31,956 nt of DNA from a virus. The position numbers and the translations under genes were made by a program. The stretch is taken from the IMG/VR virus record IMGVR_UViG_3300009488_000048, positions 1-31,956 of that record. One strand, written 5' to 3'. Positions 1 to 7,126 of this stretch are shown one piece after another (positions within the stretch are counted from its first letter, which is position 1; every line of letters begins with the position of its first letter). The notes beneath the pieces are model-generated. The model was not told where the DNA came from, made no database searches, and was given only the letters and a program-made list of their open reading frames with translations.

Positions 1-41
1 CTATCTGTCGCAACCCTCGGCTTTTCGGACGTGCCAGATTT

Positions 42-69
42 TTTTAGCCGGCTAAAACAGGCTAAAACA
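42..69. repeat. 16-bp perfect palindrome overlapping a 10-bp tandem repeat
   Basis: Positions 42-57 read TTTTAGCC/GGCTAAAA, a perfect 16-bp palindrome. The motif GGCTAAAACA then occurs twice in tandem at 50-59 and 60-69. It lies just before the small terminase gene, where lambda-type phages keep terminase binding sites. A role in packaging or transcription control is inference from position only. The rest of 1-104 shows no convincing gene. Confidence 0.6.
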
Positions 70-98
70 TTGAATATCATCAACGATTATGGTATATA
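70..98 (+). promoter_or_regulatory. Candidate promoter for the terminase operon
   Basis: TTGAAT at 70-75 and TATATA at 93-98 are separated by exactly 17 bases, a sigma70-like layout with four of six and five of six consensus matches. The expected transcription start falls at about 105, on the ATG of the first gene, so the message may be leaderless. The region is AT-rich and a chance match is possible. Confidence 0.4.
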
Positions 99-104
99 TA
101 AATT

Positions 105-680
105 ATGGTGCTGGTCTCTAAGTCTGAATTCGCGCGTACTGTTGGCGTTGCGCCTTCATCAATAAATAAAGCAATTAAGAATGGGCGGCTACGAGTTGTT
201 GGCGAAGGACGAAAAGCAAAAATAAACCTTGAAGACGAACTGACCCGCGAATACCAAAAAGCAGACTCCGAACAACGGAGGACCTCGGGCACACAAAAAA
301 CTAAAAAAAAAACTATAAATACTAAAGCGCCACCGCCCCAGGAGAGAGAACGCCAGTATATAATCCCAGATTCGAACGTCAGTAAACACCAGGCAGATAC
401 GGACAGGATCAAAGCACAAACTGCGCTGACGCATATTAAGATCGCAGAGCAAATGAAAATTTTAATCCTGCGGGAAAAGGTAGATAAAAACTTTGGCAAC
501 ATGGCTTCGATTTTATTAAATCATTTCCACCCGCTCGGAACTCGACTGGCGCCAATACTGGCGGGGCTCTGCGGAGTGACGGATCAGGAAATAGTTTTAA
601 AAATTGAAAAGACAATTAATAAAGAAGTGTTCCGTGGCCTGGAAGAATTTAAACGGGTTACGCTGGAGGATATAAAATGA
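105..680 (+). CDS. Terminase small subunit-like DNA-binding protein
   Basis: A 191-residue protein whose first 45 residues look like a helix-turn-helix of the kind that starts phage small terminases (KSEFARTVGVAPSSINKAI, then a short basic wing). A charged, Lys/Arg/Gln-rich linker follows, then a helical C-terminal half. Small terminases bind the packaging site and recruit the large subunit. This gene lies first in the operon and only one gene separates it from the large terminase, which supports the call. It ends in an ATGA overlap with the methyltransferase gene. No Shine-Dalgarno sequence precedes the ATG, and the only upstream signal is a promoter-like pair at 70-98. The family assignment rests on the N-terminal domain and context; a transcriptional regulator is the alternative. 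Confidence 0.7.
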   Translation: MVLVSKSEFARTVGVAPSSINKAIKNGRLRVVGEGRKAKINLEDELTREYQKADSEQRRTSGTQKTKKKTINTKAPPPQERERQYIIPDSNVSKHQADTDRIKAQTALTHIKIAEQMKILILREKVDKNFGNMASILLNHFHPLGTRLAPILAGLCGVTDQEIVLKIEKTINKEVFRGLEEFKRVTLEDIK

Positions 681-1969
681 GCCTCGAAAATACAATTGAA
701 GAGTTAAAACTTAAACAATTAAAAATAATGTGCACCGGAGAAATTCTGGTCAATTGGAATAAACTCCAGGATCTCCAAATCACGGCGGATGGGAGATCGC
801 TTAAACGAACAGACGAAAATAAAATATTAATGCTTGCGGAATCCATGGCCAGATTTGGAATTGTTAATAATCTGCAGGTATGGGTTGACGATAAAGGGAT
901 CCCATACTGCTTTGACGCGCACCACCGGAAAAAGGCTTTCTCTGTTTTGAACGCACATGGAATAATAATCCCGGAATTGCCTGCGACACGATGCCTGGCG
1001 GAAAGCAAAGACGAAGCTAAAAAATTATTATTTATTAAGGAAAGCCGGAGCAGCTGGGTCGATATTGAGGTTGTGCCGGACTATATAAAGGAAATCGGGT
1101 TATCGGTTGAAATTGCATCAGCGACGGTAGATGTTCCGGAACTTATCTGGGACGATCTAAAAAAAGAAGAGGAACCGGAAACTAGTGGTGATGACGAATA
1201 CTCGAGTGCGACGCTCGAGAAACCAGTAACAAAACTTGGTGATCTGTGGGAACTTGGACCGCACCGGGTTTTATGTGGTGATAGTACAAAAGAAAAAGAT
1301 GTTGAAAAGTTAATGAATGGCGTCAAGGCCGACATGGTTTTTACAGATCCGCCGTATGGAGTGGATTATCAGAGTAATATGCGCACCAAATCGGAAAAGT
1401 TTGAAAAAATAAAAAACGATGATAAAAAGTTAGAATTTATGCCAATATTAGAAAAGTTTTCTGGTGGATGGGTTTTTATCTGGACAACATGGAAGGTGGT
1501 TAATCAATGGATTGAAAAAACAAAAATATTAGGTTTTCCGTCTAATATGATTATATGGTTTAAAGGTGGTAGAGGAATCGGAGATCTTAAAAAGACATTT
1601 TCTACAGATTATGAAATTGCGCTTGTTTTTAATAGAGGCGCAGAATTAAAAGGAAAAAGAATCGGAAGCGTATGGACAATCAGAAAAGATGGAGCGATTA
1701 ATTACGAACATCCCACACAAAAGCCTGTTTTTTTATCTGAAGAGGCAATTGACAAAACAACAGAAAGGCGATCTAAAATCCTTGATCTATTCCTCGGCTC
1801 CGGTGCAACACTAATAGCCTGCGAAAAAACAGACAGAATATGCTACGGAATGGAACTGGCTCCACAATACGTAGACGTAATCGTTAATAGATACGTTAAC
1901 TGGTGCCAGGAGAACGGACGACCATACGATGTCAAATTAAACGGCGAGCCACATGCCTGGAAAAATTAA
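677..1969 (+). CDS. ParB-domain/DNA methyltransferase fusion protein
   Basis: A 430-residue two-domain protein. Residues about 30-165 form a ParB/sulfiredoxin-like domain with the motif FDAHHRKKA, matching the ParB GxxRxxA region. Residues about 190-425 form an amino-methyltransferase: DPPY at 224-227 (motif IV, catalytic) comes before FLGSGAT at 372-378 (motif I, S-adenosylmethionine binding), the order of beta-class N6-adenine or N4-cytosine enzymes. No restriction enzyme is adjacent, so it is probably an orphan phage methylase that modifies phage DNA, perhaps against host restriction or to mark DNA for packaging. GGAGG seven bases before the ATG supports the start. It overlaps the upstream gene by 4 bases and the terminase gene by 17. 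Target base and site cannot be read from sequence. Confidence 0.9.
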   Translation: MSLENTIEELKLKQLKIMCTGEILVNWNKLQDLQITADGRSLKRTDENKILMLAESMARFGIVNNLQVWVDDKGIPYCFDAHHRKKAFSVLNAHGIIIPELPATRCLAESKDEAKKLLFIKESRSSWVDIEVVPDYIKEIGLSVEIASATVDVPELIWDDLKKEEEPETSGDDEYSSATLEKPVTKLGDLWELGPHRVLCGDSTKEKDVEKLMNGVKADMVFTDPPYGVDYQSNMRTKSEKFEKIKNDDKKLEFMPILEKFSGGWVFIWTTWKVVNQWIEKTKILGFPSNMIIWFKGGRGIGDLKKTFSTDYEIALVFNRGAELKGKRIGSVWTIRKDGAINYEHPTQKPVFLSEEAIDKTTERRSKILDLFLGSGATLIACEKTDRICYGMELAPQYVDVIVNRYVNWCQENGRPYDVKLNGEPHAWKN

Positions 1970-3929
1970 ACTAAATATCACAACGGAACAAATCGAGGAT
2001 ATGAATGAATATATCCGGGACAAAGCGAGATTTCTGCCGACAGTATTGCCGACGAAATCAATCGTTGAACACGCAGAATTTAAGAGAATCCTACCACCGG
2101 GAACACCAAGACCAGGACCACTGGATTTCTCATATACGCCATACCTAAATGAGCCACTTAACAACATGAGCCCAACGTCACCAATACAAAGAACGATTAT
2201 AATTAAAGGGGCGCAACTCGGATGGACGATGGCGGCGGAATGCATACTTTGCTACTATATGAGCTATTCACCCGCAGACCAGTTGTTTGTTTCGGCAACG
2301 GATGCGCTGCTTGAAAGGTGGGCAACTCGACGACTGGAACCAGCGATCGATTCATATGAGATCCGGAAATTTATTTATGCACAATATACGAATAAAGGCA
2401 GCCGGCGAACAGGCGACAAAATCTACTCAAAGGAATATTTTGGCTGCAGGCTGGATATGGCATCGGCACAATCCGCGGCGAGTCTAAGATCAACAGACAA
2501 ACGAATACTTATCCGGGACGAAATCGACGGTGCGCCGAAACTGCTTAAAACCGGCGAAGGATCCTGGCTGGACGTCTCATACGTAAGAACCAACGCTTGG
2601 GGAGACCGGAGGAAGGTTTTTGATTTTTCAACGCCTACGACATTTGACGAGAGTGTGGTTTTTCCGGCATATGAATTAGGCGACCAAAGAAAATTTTTTA
2701 TAAAATGCCCAATGTGTGGGAAATATCAATTTTTATTTTTTGAACGATTAAGACCAGAAAAAAAAGCCGGAATACTTATTGATGCCTATTATTTATGTGA
2801 TTTCTGTCACGATGCAATATTTAATCACCAAAAAACAGAATTGCTCAGATCAGGCGAATGGCGACCAACAGCAGAAATAAGAAACCCTCGAATCAGGTCT
2901 TATCATTCTCCATCGCTATTGTCACCGATAGGAATGTTGAGCTGGCGAGAATTCTGGGAAGCGTATGAAAAAGCCCAGGAAGAACCGGATGGAATGCGGT
3001 CGTTTACGAACTTATATAGAGGCTTGCCGTATAAGGAGACCGGTGCCAGGCCGGATCTTCAAAAAGTTATAGAATTACGCGGAGGGTACAAAATTAAAAC
3101 AGTGCCGGATGGAGTTTTATATTTGACGATGGGGGTCGATGTGCAGCAAGGATCCGAAAAAGACAAACAAAACCCTGCAAGAATCGAATTCGAAGTTATG
3201 GGAATGGGTGGAGGTTATCGGAGCTGGGGGATTACATATGAGCGGATTGAAGGGTCAATTGATAATGAATATTCCGGGGCTTGGGAAAAGCTATATGATT
3301 TTATCCACAAGACAAAGCTGAGATTTAAGCGGGCGGATGGTTACGAGTTTCCAGTTTCAATTGTTTTTATCGATTCTGGTGATGGAAACTTTACTGATAT
3401 TGTATATAGATTCTGCGCGCGTATCGGGGCGACATTTCCAAGTAAGGGTTTCGGGAATTTAAAAACCAGGAAAAAAGAAAAAGGCGATGAAGTGACAACG
3501 TCGAATTTCCGGCGGTACCGGTATGCGAAAGTTGGCGAAGATCAGATGATTTATGAAATAGCAACAAACTATTATAAAACCTTGATATATAATAATTTAA
3601 AAATTGCGCGCCAGCCGGTTGAGCCGCAAAAGCCGGGATTTTGTGATTTTCCGGTTGATTACGGCGAGAAATATTTCAAAATGCTTACTGCGGAAGAAAA
3701 ACACCGGGACGGATCATTCCATGATGGGGGGCGCCGAAATGAAGCGCTTGACTGTCGTGTATATTGTCAATGCGCGGCGGATGTTTGGATTGATAATCAG
3801 GTGATGATGGCTCGCGTCAAAGCCAAAAAGAATGGTGCACGGGATGACGATATTGCCAGGATTTCCAAAAGGACTATTATTCAGATATTGAAGGTAAAGA
3901 CTCAGCGTCGGGCGATAAAGGCTCCGTAG
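1953..3929 (+). CDS. terL: Terminase large subunit, lambda GpA family
   Basis: A 658-residue ATP-driven DNA packaging motor and nuclease that cuts concatemeric DNA and docks on the portal. The ATPase part carries the Walker A-like KGAQLGWT at residues 85-92 and a Walker B-like acidic pair DE at 189-190 after hydrophobic ILIR. Two CxxC pairs (Cys252/255 and Cys282/285) form a zinc-ribbon-like insertion seen in GpA-type proteins. The C-terminal nuclease part has Asp396 in GVDVQQ and Asp474 in FIDSGDG. Length is close to lambda gpA. It starts inside the methyltransferase gene (17-base overlap). Its last 53 bases overlap, antisense, the final codons of the leftward gene at 3877-4167, with no terminator between them. 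The portal lies about 7 kb away, behind the leftward block, instead of directly downstream. Confidence 0.95.
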   Translation: MPGKIKLNITTEQIEDMNEYIRDKARFLPTVLPTKSIVEHAEFKRILPPGTPRPGPLDFSYTPYLNEPLNNMSPTSPIQRTIIIKGAQLGWTMAAECILCYYMSYSPADQLFVSATDALLERWATRRLEPAIDSYEIRKFIYAQYTNKGSRRTGDKIYSKEYFGCRLDMASAQSAASLRSTDKRILIRDEIDGAPKLLKTGEGSWLDVSYVRTNAWGDRRKVFDFSTPTTFDESVVFPAYELGDQRKFFIKCPMCGKYQFLFFERLRPEKKAGILIDAYYLCDFCHDAIFNHQKTELLRSGEWRPTAEIRNPRIRSYHSPSLLSPIGMLSWREFWEAYEKAQEEPDGMRSFTNLYRGLPYKETGARPDLQKVIELRGGYKIKTVPDGVLYLTMGVDVQQGSEKDKQNPARIEFEVMGMGGGYRSWGITYERIEGSIDNEYSGAWEKLYDFIHKTKLRFKRADGYEFPVSIVFIDSGDGNFTDIVYRFCARIGATFPSKGFGNLKTRKKEKGDEVTTSNFRRYRYAKVGEDQMIYEIATNYYKTLIYNNLKIARQPVEPQKPGFCDFPVDYGEKYFKMLTAEEKHRDGSFHDGGRRNEALDCRVYCQCAADVWIDNQVMMARVKAKKNGARDDDIARISKRTIIQILKVKTQRRAIKAP

Positions 3930-4167
3930 GTCGTTCGTCAATAAATCCGTCTTCTATTTCTAACACTCCGAAACAAGTTTTTATGCCTGTGCCAATATCG
4001 TCATCCCCAACAGAAGAAACATATAATGGCTTTGGTTCTTCAAACAAAGGACAAAGATCTCCGCATAATGTTAATTTCGTATCTTGTTGTTTCACACAAA
4101 CCTGGGTTTTATAATCGGTTTTTCGGAAAACTTGTAATTTTCCATTAAAGCTTATTTTTACCTTCAA
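3877..4167 (-). CDS. Unknown protein, TTG start, tail-to-tail overlap with terL
   Basis: Ninety-six residues, not recognised. The N-terminal half looks beta-rich with four cysteines (VCVKQQ, LCGDLC, TCF), and the last 25 residues are acidic and Ser/Pro-rich. The start is TTG: GGAGG lies 5 bases before it, and TTGA overlaps the stop codon of the upstream gene, so translational coupling is likely. The 3' end runs 53 bases into the end of the terminase gene on the other strand. It is the last gene of the leftward operon. Confidence 0.7.
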   Translation of the reverse strand: MKVKISFNGKLQVFRKTDYKTQVCVKQQDTKLTLCGDLCPLFEEPKPLYVSSVGDDDIGTGIKTCFGVLEIEDGFIDERPTEPLSPDAESLPSISE

Positions 4168-4469
4168 AAAGCCTCCGTAACTGTATATTTTTTTAAAACA
4201 TGAAAAATAGATTTTTTTACTTCATCTTTGATGAAGACTTGACCTAATCCAAGATTTTCTGTAATTTCATCCGCGAGTTCATGGTTTAATTTTATTTTGC
4301 ATGTTCCGGTGATGGTCTCGACCACCGGTTGCGGCAAAGCTATATTTATTAACTTATCCGCCAATTCTGATGCGAAATTTACTATATCTAAGTTCTCGCA
4401 AACTTTTAATTTCATTTCGGTTAAGGCAATTACTGTATCAAAAACTTTGTCTATTAAATATTCATTCAT
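4164..4469 (-). CDS. Unknown small helical protein
   Basis: A 101-residue protein of unknown function, predicted largely helical with regular hydrophobic spacing and no membrane segment. AAGGAG about 10 bases before the ATG supports the start. It is followed by a 4-base TTGA overlap with the next leftward gene. The reading frame and ribosome site support a real gene; no domain is recognised. Confidence 0.7.
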   Translation of the reverse strand: MNEYLIDKVFDTVIALTEMKLKVCENLDIVNFASELADKLINIALPQPVVETITGTCKIKLNHELADEITENLGLGQVFIKDEVKKSIFHVLKKYTVTEAF

Positions 4470-4483
4470 TTTGTGGGATCTCC

Positions 4484-4873
4484 TTAAGTTTTAAATTTAC
4501 AATATTTTTTTTTCATGCAATATCTATTAGAATGGCCTGTTTGCTTGTTACAAATTAAAGGGTAACCTCCGCAAACAGGCGGCCTTGTACCTGGCTGAAA
4601 GATTTTTCCAGTTCCGTAATCTGTTCTGAGAGTTGGCCCCATTGTTTTTGATTTATAAATGTTTGTTTTAGTTCTTTTTTGTGCTAATGAAATCAATTCG
4701 TCTTGAGGCATTTCATCATTATACATTTTAAATACATGTTTTTTAGAGCGCAATTTATTTGGGTCTAATCTCTTCCATTTGCCGTTTATTTTTATACAAA
4801 AGTCATCCCCATACAATAACTTATCAAGCTGCATTTTCTTTATTTCAGATTCTGATATGTTAGTATTTTTCAT
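4484..4873 (-). CDS. Unknown basic protein with Cys-rich C-terminus
   Basis: A 129-residue lysine-rich protein. The C-terminal 30 residues hold four cysteines spaced C-x6-C-x10-C-x5-C, with a histidine between the second and third, and Lys runs around the last two. This could be a small zinc-binding module for nucleic acid, but the spacing is not a named finger class. The ATG overlaps the end of the upstream gene by 14 bases and lacks a strong ribosome site, so coupled translation is likely. Function unknown. Confidence 0.65.
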   Translation of the reverse strand: MKNTNISESEIKKMQLDKLLYGDDFCIKINGKWKRLDPNKLRSKKHVFKMYNDEMPQDELISLAQKRTKTNIYKSKTMGPTLRTDYGTGKIFQPGTRPPVCGGYPLICNKQTGHSNRYCMKKKYCKFKT

Positions 4874-5168
4874 CCGGTATATATGCTTCTTTCATGTTTT
4901 TATATTCAATCAATTTTACCATTTCATCATTTCCTGATTCACAGTTTATTGGATCCATCACAACATATAAGTTAACCTTTACACTGACTGGTATGTTGTG
5001 CCGGATCCACTCTTTTAATTGTTTTTCGTTTCGTCGAAATACATACAAATCTATAGTATTATATTCTGATGAAATAGGATTATTTTTATTTTTTTCTTGA
5101 TTGATAGCATCAAAAACCAGAGGAATGTTGTTACTATTAGCATTTTTTTCTAAATCTTTTAAAGTCAT
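4860..5168 (-). CDS. Unknown small protein
   Basis: A 102-residue protein with a central alternating hydrophobic stretch (VKVNLYVVMD) and charged flanks, suggesting a small mixed alpha/beta cytoplasmic protein. No family recognised. It begins 6 bases after the upstream stop and overlaps the next gene by 14 bases, as expected in a compact early operon. No clear Shine-Dalgarno sequence is present. Confidence 0.6.
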   Translation of the reverse strand: MTLKDLEKNANSNNIPLVFDAINQEKNKNNPISSEYNTIDLYVFRRNEKQLKEWIRHNIPVSVKVNLYVVMDPINCESGNDEMVKLIEYKNMKEAYIPDEKY

Positions 5169-5174
5169 ATGGTT

Positions 5175-5498
5175 TTATTTATATTCCCCCGCATCAAAAC
5201 TCACCATATAACAACTAACGCCTTCTTTTTTCCCAATTAAAAGAGTCTTCCGGTCATAATTTTCAAGTTCTTCATCCGCCCAATCAGCCCAATCAAAAAG
5301 CATATAGCCTCGTTTATGGAAGTCTCTGAATTGCTTCCAGTTTGCTAAAGTGTGAACTTGCATAATTCCAGATAAATTATTCATTATTTCCAGCAATGGA
5401 TTCATTTCTCTTTTAAAATTTAATTTTTCCGATGGGATCATCTCTTTGTAAGCCTTGGGTTTTGTAACAATTTGATTACCTTGTTTTGATTGATTCAT
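5175..5498 (-). CDS. Unknown small protein
   Basis: A 107-residue protein with a basic N-terminus and an aromatic/acidic central segment (LFDWADWADEELENYD). The residues around it, from HTLANWKQF to DWADEE, suggest an interaction surface, but no family is recognised. GGAGG six bases before the ATG firmly supports the start. It overlaps the end of the upstream coiled-coil gene by 23 bases. Confidence 0.7.
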   Translation of the reverse strand: MNQSKQGNQIVTKPKAYKEMIPSEKLNFKREMNPLLEIMNNLSGIMQVHTLANWKQFRDFHKRGYMLFDWADWADEELENYDRKTLLIGKKEGVSCYMVSFDAGEYK

Positions 5499-5808
5499 AC
5501 TTTGCCTCCAATAATTTAATTTTCAGCTCTCCGGCCCTTATGGCCGTCTCGAAGCCGAGAAGTTTTTTTTTTAGGTGTAAAATTTCCGGGAGTCCTTTTA
5601 TTTGGTCAATGGATTTTTCATAAGAAATATCAATCTGTTTTGCGAGTTCTTTCTGATAGGCGATCAAAGTGTCGGCGTAATGGTATCGATTTTGTACCAC
5701 TAATTCGAGGCTTAATTCCCATTTTTGAAGGAGATAGGCTGGATCTGTGATTTTAGATATTTTGGTTGATTCGCCGGTGTCATCGTTTTTTTGCAGGCTT
5801 TCTTGCAT
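5476..5808 (-). CDS. Unknown coiled-coil protein
   Basis: A 110-residue, highly helical protein with long runs of charged and Leu/Ile residues (from about residue 25 to the end), typical of a coiled coil. No catalytic motif. The frame stays open upstream to 5913, but the ATG at 5808 has a perfect-looking GGAGG 6-7 bases upstream, and the longer version would lie almost wholly inside the neighbouring gene, so 5808 is preferred. It overlaps that gene by 29 bases and the next one by 23. Function unknown. Confidence 0.7.
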   Translation of the reverse strand: MQESLQKNDDTGESTKISKITDPAYLLQKWELSLELVVQNRYHYADTLIAYQKELAKQIDISYEKSIDQIKGLPEILHLKKKLLGFETAIRAGELKIKLLEAKYESIKTR

Positions 5809-6028
5809 TTGAATCCTCCGCCATAAATTTTTCCGGCTTATTTTTTTGCCAAATTTTTTGAAGAGCATATTTCGATAGTTTGTCGAGTTCACAGGCCCGA
5901 GGTACAGATCCATTGTTATTTAAGAAAAATTTCTTTATTAAATAAATTAAATCGTTTTTGTTCTGCACGGATCGTCCCACAACATCGTCTGCGGTTATTT
6001 TTTCGCCAAAATTTTTAATTGTTTTCAT
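5780..6028 (-). CDS. Unknown small basic protein
   Basis: An 82-residue protein with a Lys/Arg-rich C-terminus (ARKPAKKR) and a helical middle that could hold a short DNA-binding helix pair (VPRACELDKLSKYALQKI). No family is certain. The start is an ATG 14 bases inside the preceding gene, with AAAGGA about 14 bases upstream, so coupling to the ribbon-helix-helix gene is likely. It overlaps the coiled-coil gene by 29 bases. Confidence 0.6.
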   Translation of the reverse strand: MKTIKNFGEKITADDVVGRSVQNKNDLIYLIKKFFLNNNGSVPRACELDKLSKYALQKIWQKNKPEKFMAEDSNARKPAKKR

Positions 6029-6164
6029 TATTTTGTTTTTCGTCCTTTATTAAAAAAGTTCTAATTAACGCCTCGGTCTCGCCGTGAATATTTTTTTTGT
6101 TAATCTGGCACCATTGGCGCCAATCTAACCATAATTTTTCATCAATATTTAATGTTGCTCGCAT
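6015..6164 (-). CDS. Ribbon-helix-helix (CopG/Arc-like) small regulator
   Basis: A 49-residue protein with the shape of a ribbon-helix-helix DNA-binding domain: beta strand RATLNID, helix A (EKLWLDWRQWCQINKK), turn, helix B (HGETEALIRTFL). Such proteins bind operators as dimers. The frame is open further upstream to 6227, but AAGGAGAG just before the ATG at 6164 fixes this start, and the longer form would translate through a GC-rich hairpin. The leader carries a strong hairpin and a long inverted repeat (6184-6261), possible operator or RNA control elements. Autoregulation is inference. Confidence 0.65.
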   Translation of the reverse strand: MRATLNIDEKLWLDWRQWCQINKKNIHGETEALIRTFLIKDEKQNNENN

Positions 6165-6183
6165 AAACTCTCCTTTTTTAATT

Positions 6184-6205
6184 GCCCCCGGGTTTCCCCG
6201 GGGGC
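6184..6205 (-). promoter_or_regulatory. 9-bp GC hairpin with GAAA tetraloop in leader of the RHH gene
   Basis: Arms at 6184-6192 and 6197-6205 pair perfectly over 9 bases, all G:C. Read on the - strand, the loop is GAAA, a stable GNRA tetraloop. The hairpin ends about 8 bases before the AAGGAGAG ribosome site of the 6015-6164 gene. No U-tract follows in either direction, so it does not look like an intrinsic terminator. RNA stability or translation control is inferred. Confidence 0.7.
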
Positions 6206-6217
6206 GCCTCACCACAA

Positions 6218-6261
6218 GGCAACTCATATTGTGGATATATAATATGAGTCCGTGAGTTGCC
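6218..6261. repeat. Inverted repeat with two alternative pairings
   Basis: GGCAACTCATATT at 6218-6230 faces AATATGAG at 6241-6248 and TGAGTTGCC at 6253-6261. The left arm can pair either as CTCATATT with AATATGAG (8 bp, 10-base loop, extendable by GGCAA/TTGCC over a bulge) or as GGCAACTCA with TGAGTTGCC (9 bp). It lies between two leftward genes, before the ribbon-helix-helix gene, so an operator or RNA switch is possible. Confidence 0.6.
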
Positions 6262-6275
6262 CTGTTATTTTGTCA

Positions 6276-6533
6276 TTATATATTTAAAATATGTTCGTCG
6301 TATTCTCCCATATCTAAATCCAGAGAATTGCTTCTGCCGTAAGGATGGAATTTTCCTTCGATCAATTCACAATATCCCGCACTGGTAGGTTTTCGCTTTC
6401 CAGCTTTAATTTGATCGTGTTCCATTCCCATTCCAAAAACAACAGGGACAATGTTATCAAAAATAATGTACTTTCTTGTTGATTTTTTCTTTGTTGATTT
6501 TACTGATTTTTTCTTTGTCTTTTTTTTAGCCAT
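6276..6533 (-). CDS. Unknown small protein with Lys-rich N-terminal tail
   Basis: An 85-residue protein. The first 22 residues are almost all Lys, Ser and Thr, a disordered nucleic-acid-binding type of tail. The remainder (IVPVVFGMGMEHDQI, SAGYCEL, YGRSNSLDL) resembles a small protein type common in phages with no known role; that resemblance is from memory of the motif pattern. AAGGAGAG seven bases before the ATG supports the start. The same 15-base leader (CACAAGGAGAGCAAA) precedes the gene at 8662-8913. Confidence 0.7.
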   Translation of the reverse strand: MAKKKTKKKSVKSTKKKSTRKYIIFDNIVPVVFGMGMEHDQIKAGKRKPTSAGYCELIEGKFHPYGRSNSLDLDMGEYDEHILNI

Positions 6534-6595
6534 TTTGCTCTCCTTGTGTTTTATATTAGTCTATCTCATCAGTGCCGGGCGACAAATCCTGACAG

Positions 6596-6611
6596 ACCGG
6601 GAAGACCCGGT
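6596..6611. repeat. Small GC hairpin in a leftward intergenic gap
   Basis: ACCGGG (6596-6601) and CCCGGT (6606-6611) form a 6-bp stem with a 4-base loop, 12 bases downstream of the stop codon of the ParB-like gene on the - strand. The short stem without a good U-tract makes it a weak terminator at most; it may act as a 3' end stabiliser or nothing. Confidence 0.35.
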
Positions 6612-6622
6612 TTCGAAATTAT

Positions 6623-7126
6623 TTATTCCCAAGCCTCCGAAAATTCTTCATTCTTAAATAATTCCGCTAAACCCGTAATTTGTTTAAGCCTCAAAACTTC
6701 GTCTTGATCCATGCCAAGTTCTTTCGCTATTTTTTTGTCATTCCAATTTTTTTTTGATAACTCAACAACTATATCAGACATGGCAGATATTTGATGTTTT
6801 CCTCTCGCACGATTATGCCTAATTGTGGAGGCAATACGATCATTTCTTTCTGTTGATTCTTTGTTAACAACTACTACAGGCAAATGTGACAGATTCATTT
6901 TTTTTCCAACGATATGCCTATGAAAACCATCTATTACTTCATAACCATATTCAACTTTCCAAACAACTATAGGCTGTGTGAATCCATCGGCTTCTATTGA
7001 TCTTTCAAGTAGTTTCATTTCAGGAGGAGCCACTTTATTAGGATTATAATCATTAGCAAAAATTAAATTTGAATCAATCCATATGACATTTGATACCGGA
7101 TGTTTTTTCGTCCATTCTAAAACCAT
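6623..7126 (-). CDS. ibrB: ParB-like protein, IbrB-type partner
   Basis: A 167-residue protein with a ParB/sulfiredoxin-like domain in its first 90 residues: NDYNPNK, a helix ending in FTQPIVVW, and VIDGFHRHIVG, equivalent to the ParB GxxRxxA box. A helical C-terminal part follows (KKIAKELGMDQDEVLRLKQ), like the ParB helix-turn-helix. It directly follows the PAPS-reductase-like gene and overlaps it by 10 bases, the layout of E. coli ibrA-ibrB, whose products together activate eib genes. The ATG at 7138 is also open, but GGGGAG five bases before the ATG at 7126 favours the latter. The family pair is well supported; the biochemical role is unknown even in known pairs. Confidence 0.8.
   Translation of the reverse strand: MVLEWTKKHPVSNVIWIDSNLIFANDYNPNKVAPPEMKLLERSIEADGFTQPIVVWKVEYGYEVIDGFHRHIVGKKMNLSHLPVVVVNKESTERNDRIASTIRHNRARGKHQISAMSDIVVELSKKNWNDKKIAKELGMDQDEVLRLKQITGLAELFKNEEFSEAWE

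Noticed and set aside
1-164. Open frame from the window edge to a stop near 164 (frame 1)
   Set aside because: No start inside the window, overlaps the terminase small subunit and its composition is not protein-like; treated as chance.
5809-5913. Longer start for the coiled-coil gene at 5476
   Set aside because: The longer version would overlap the neighbouring gene completely, while the ATG at 5808 has a strong GGAGG site.
6184-6205. Intrinsic terminator
   Set aside because: Very stable stem but no U-tract follows on either strand; more likely an RNA structure element in the leader.
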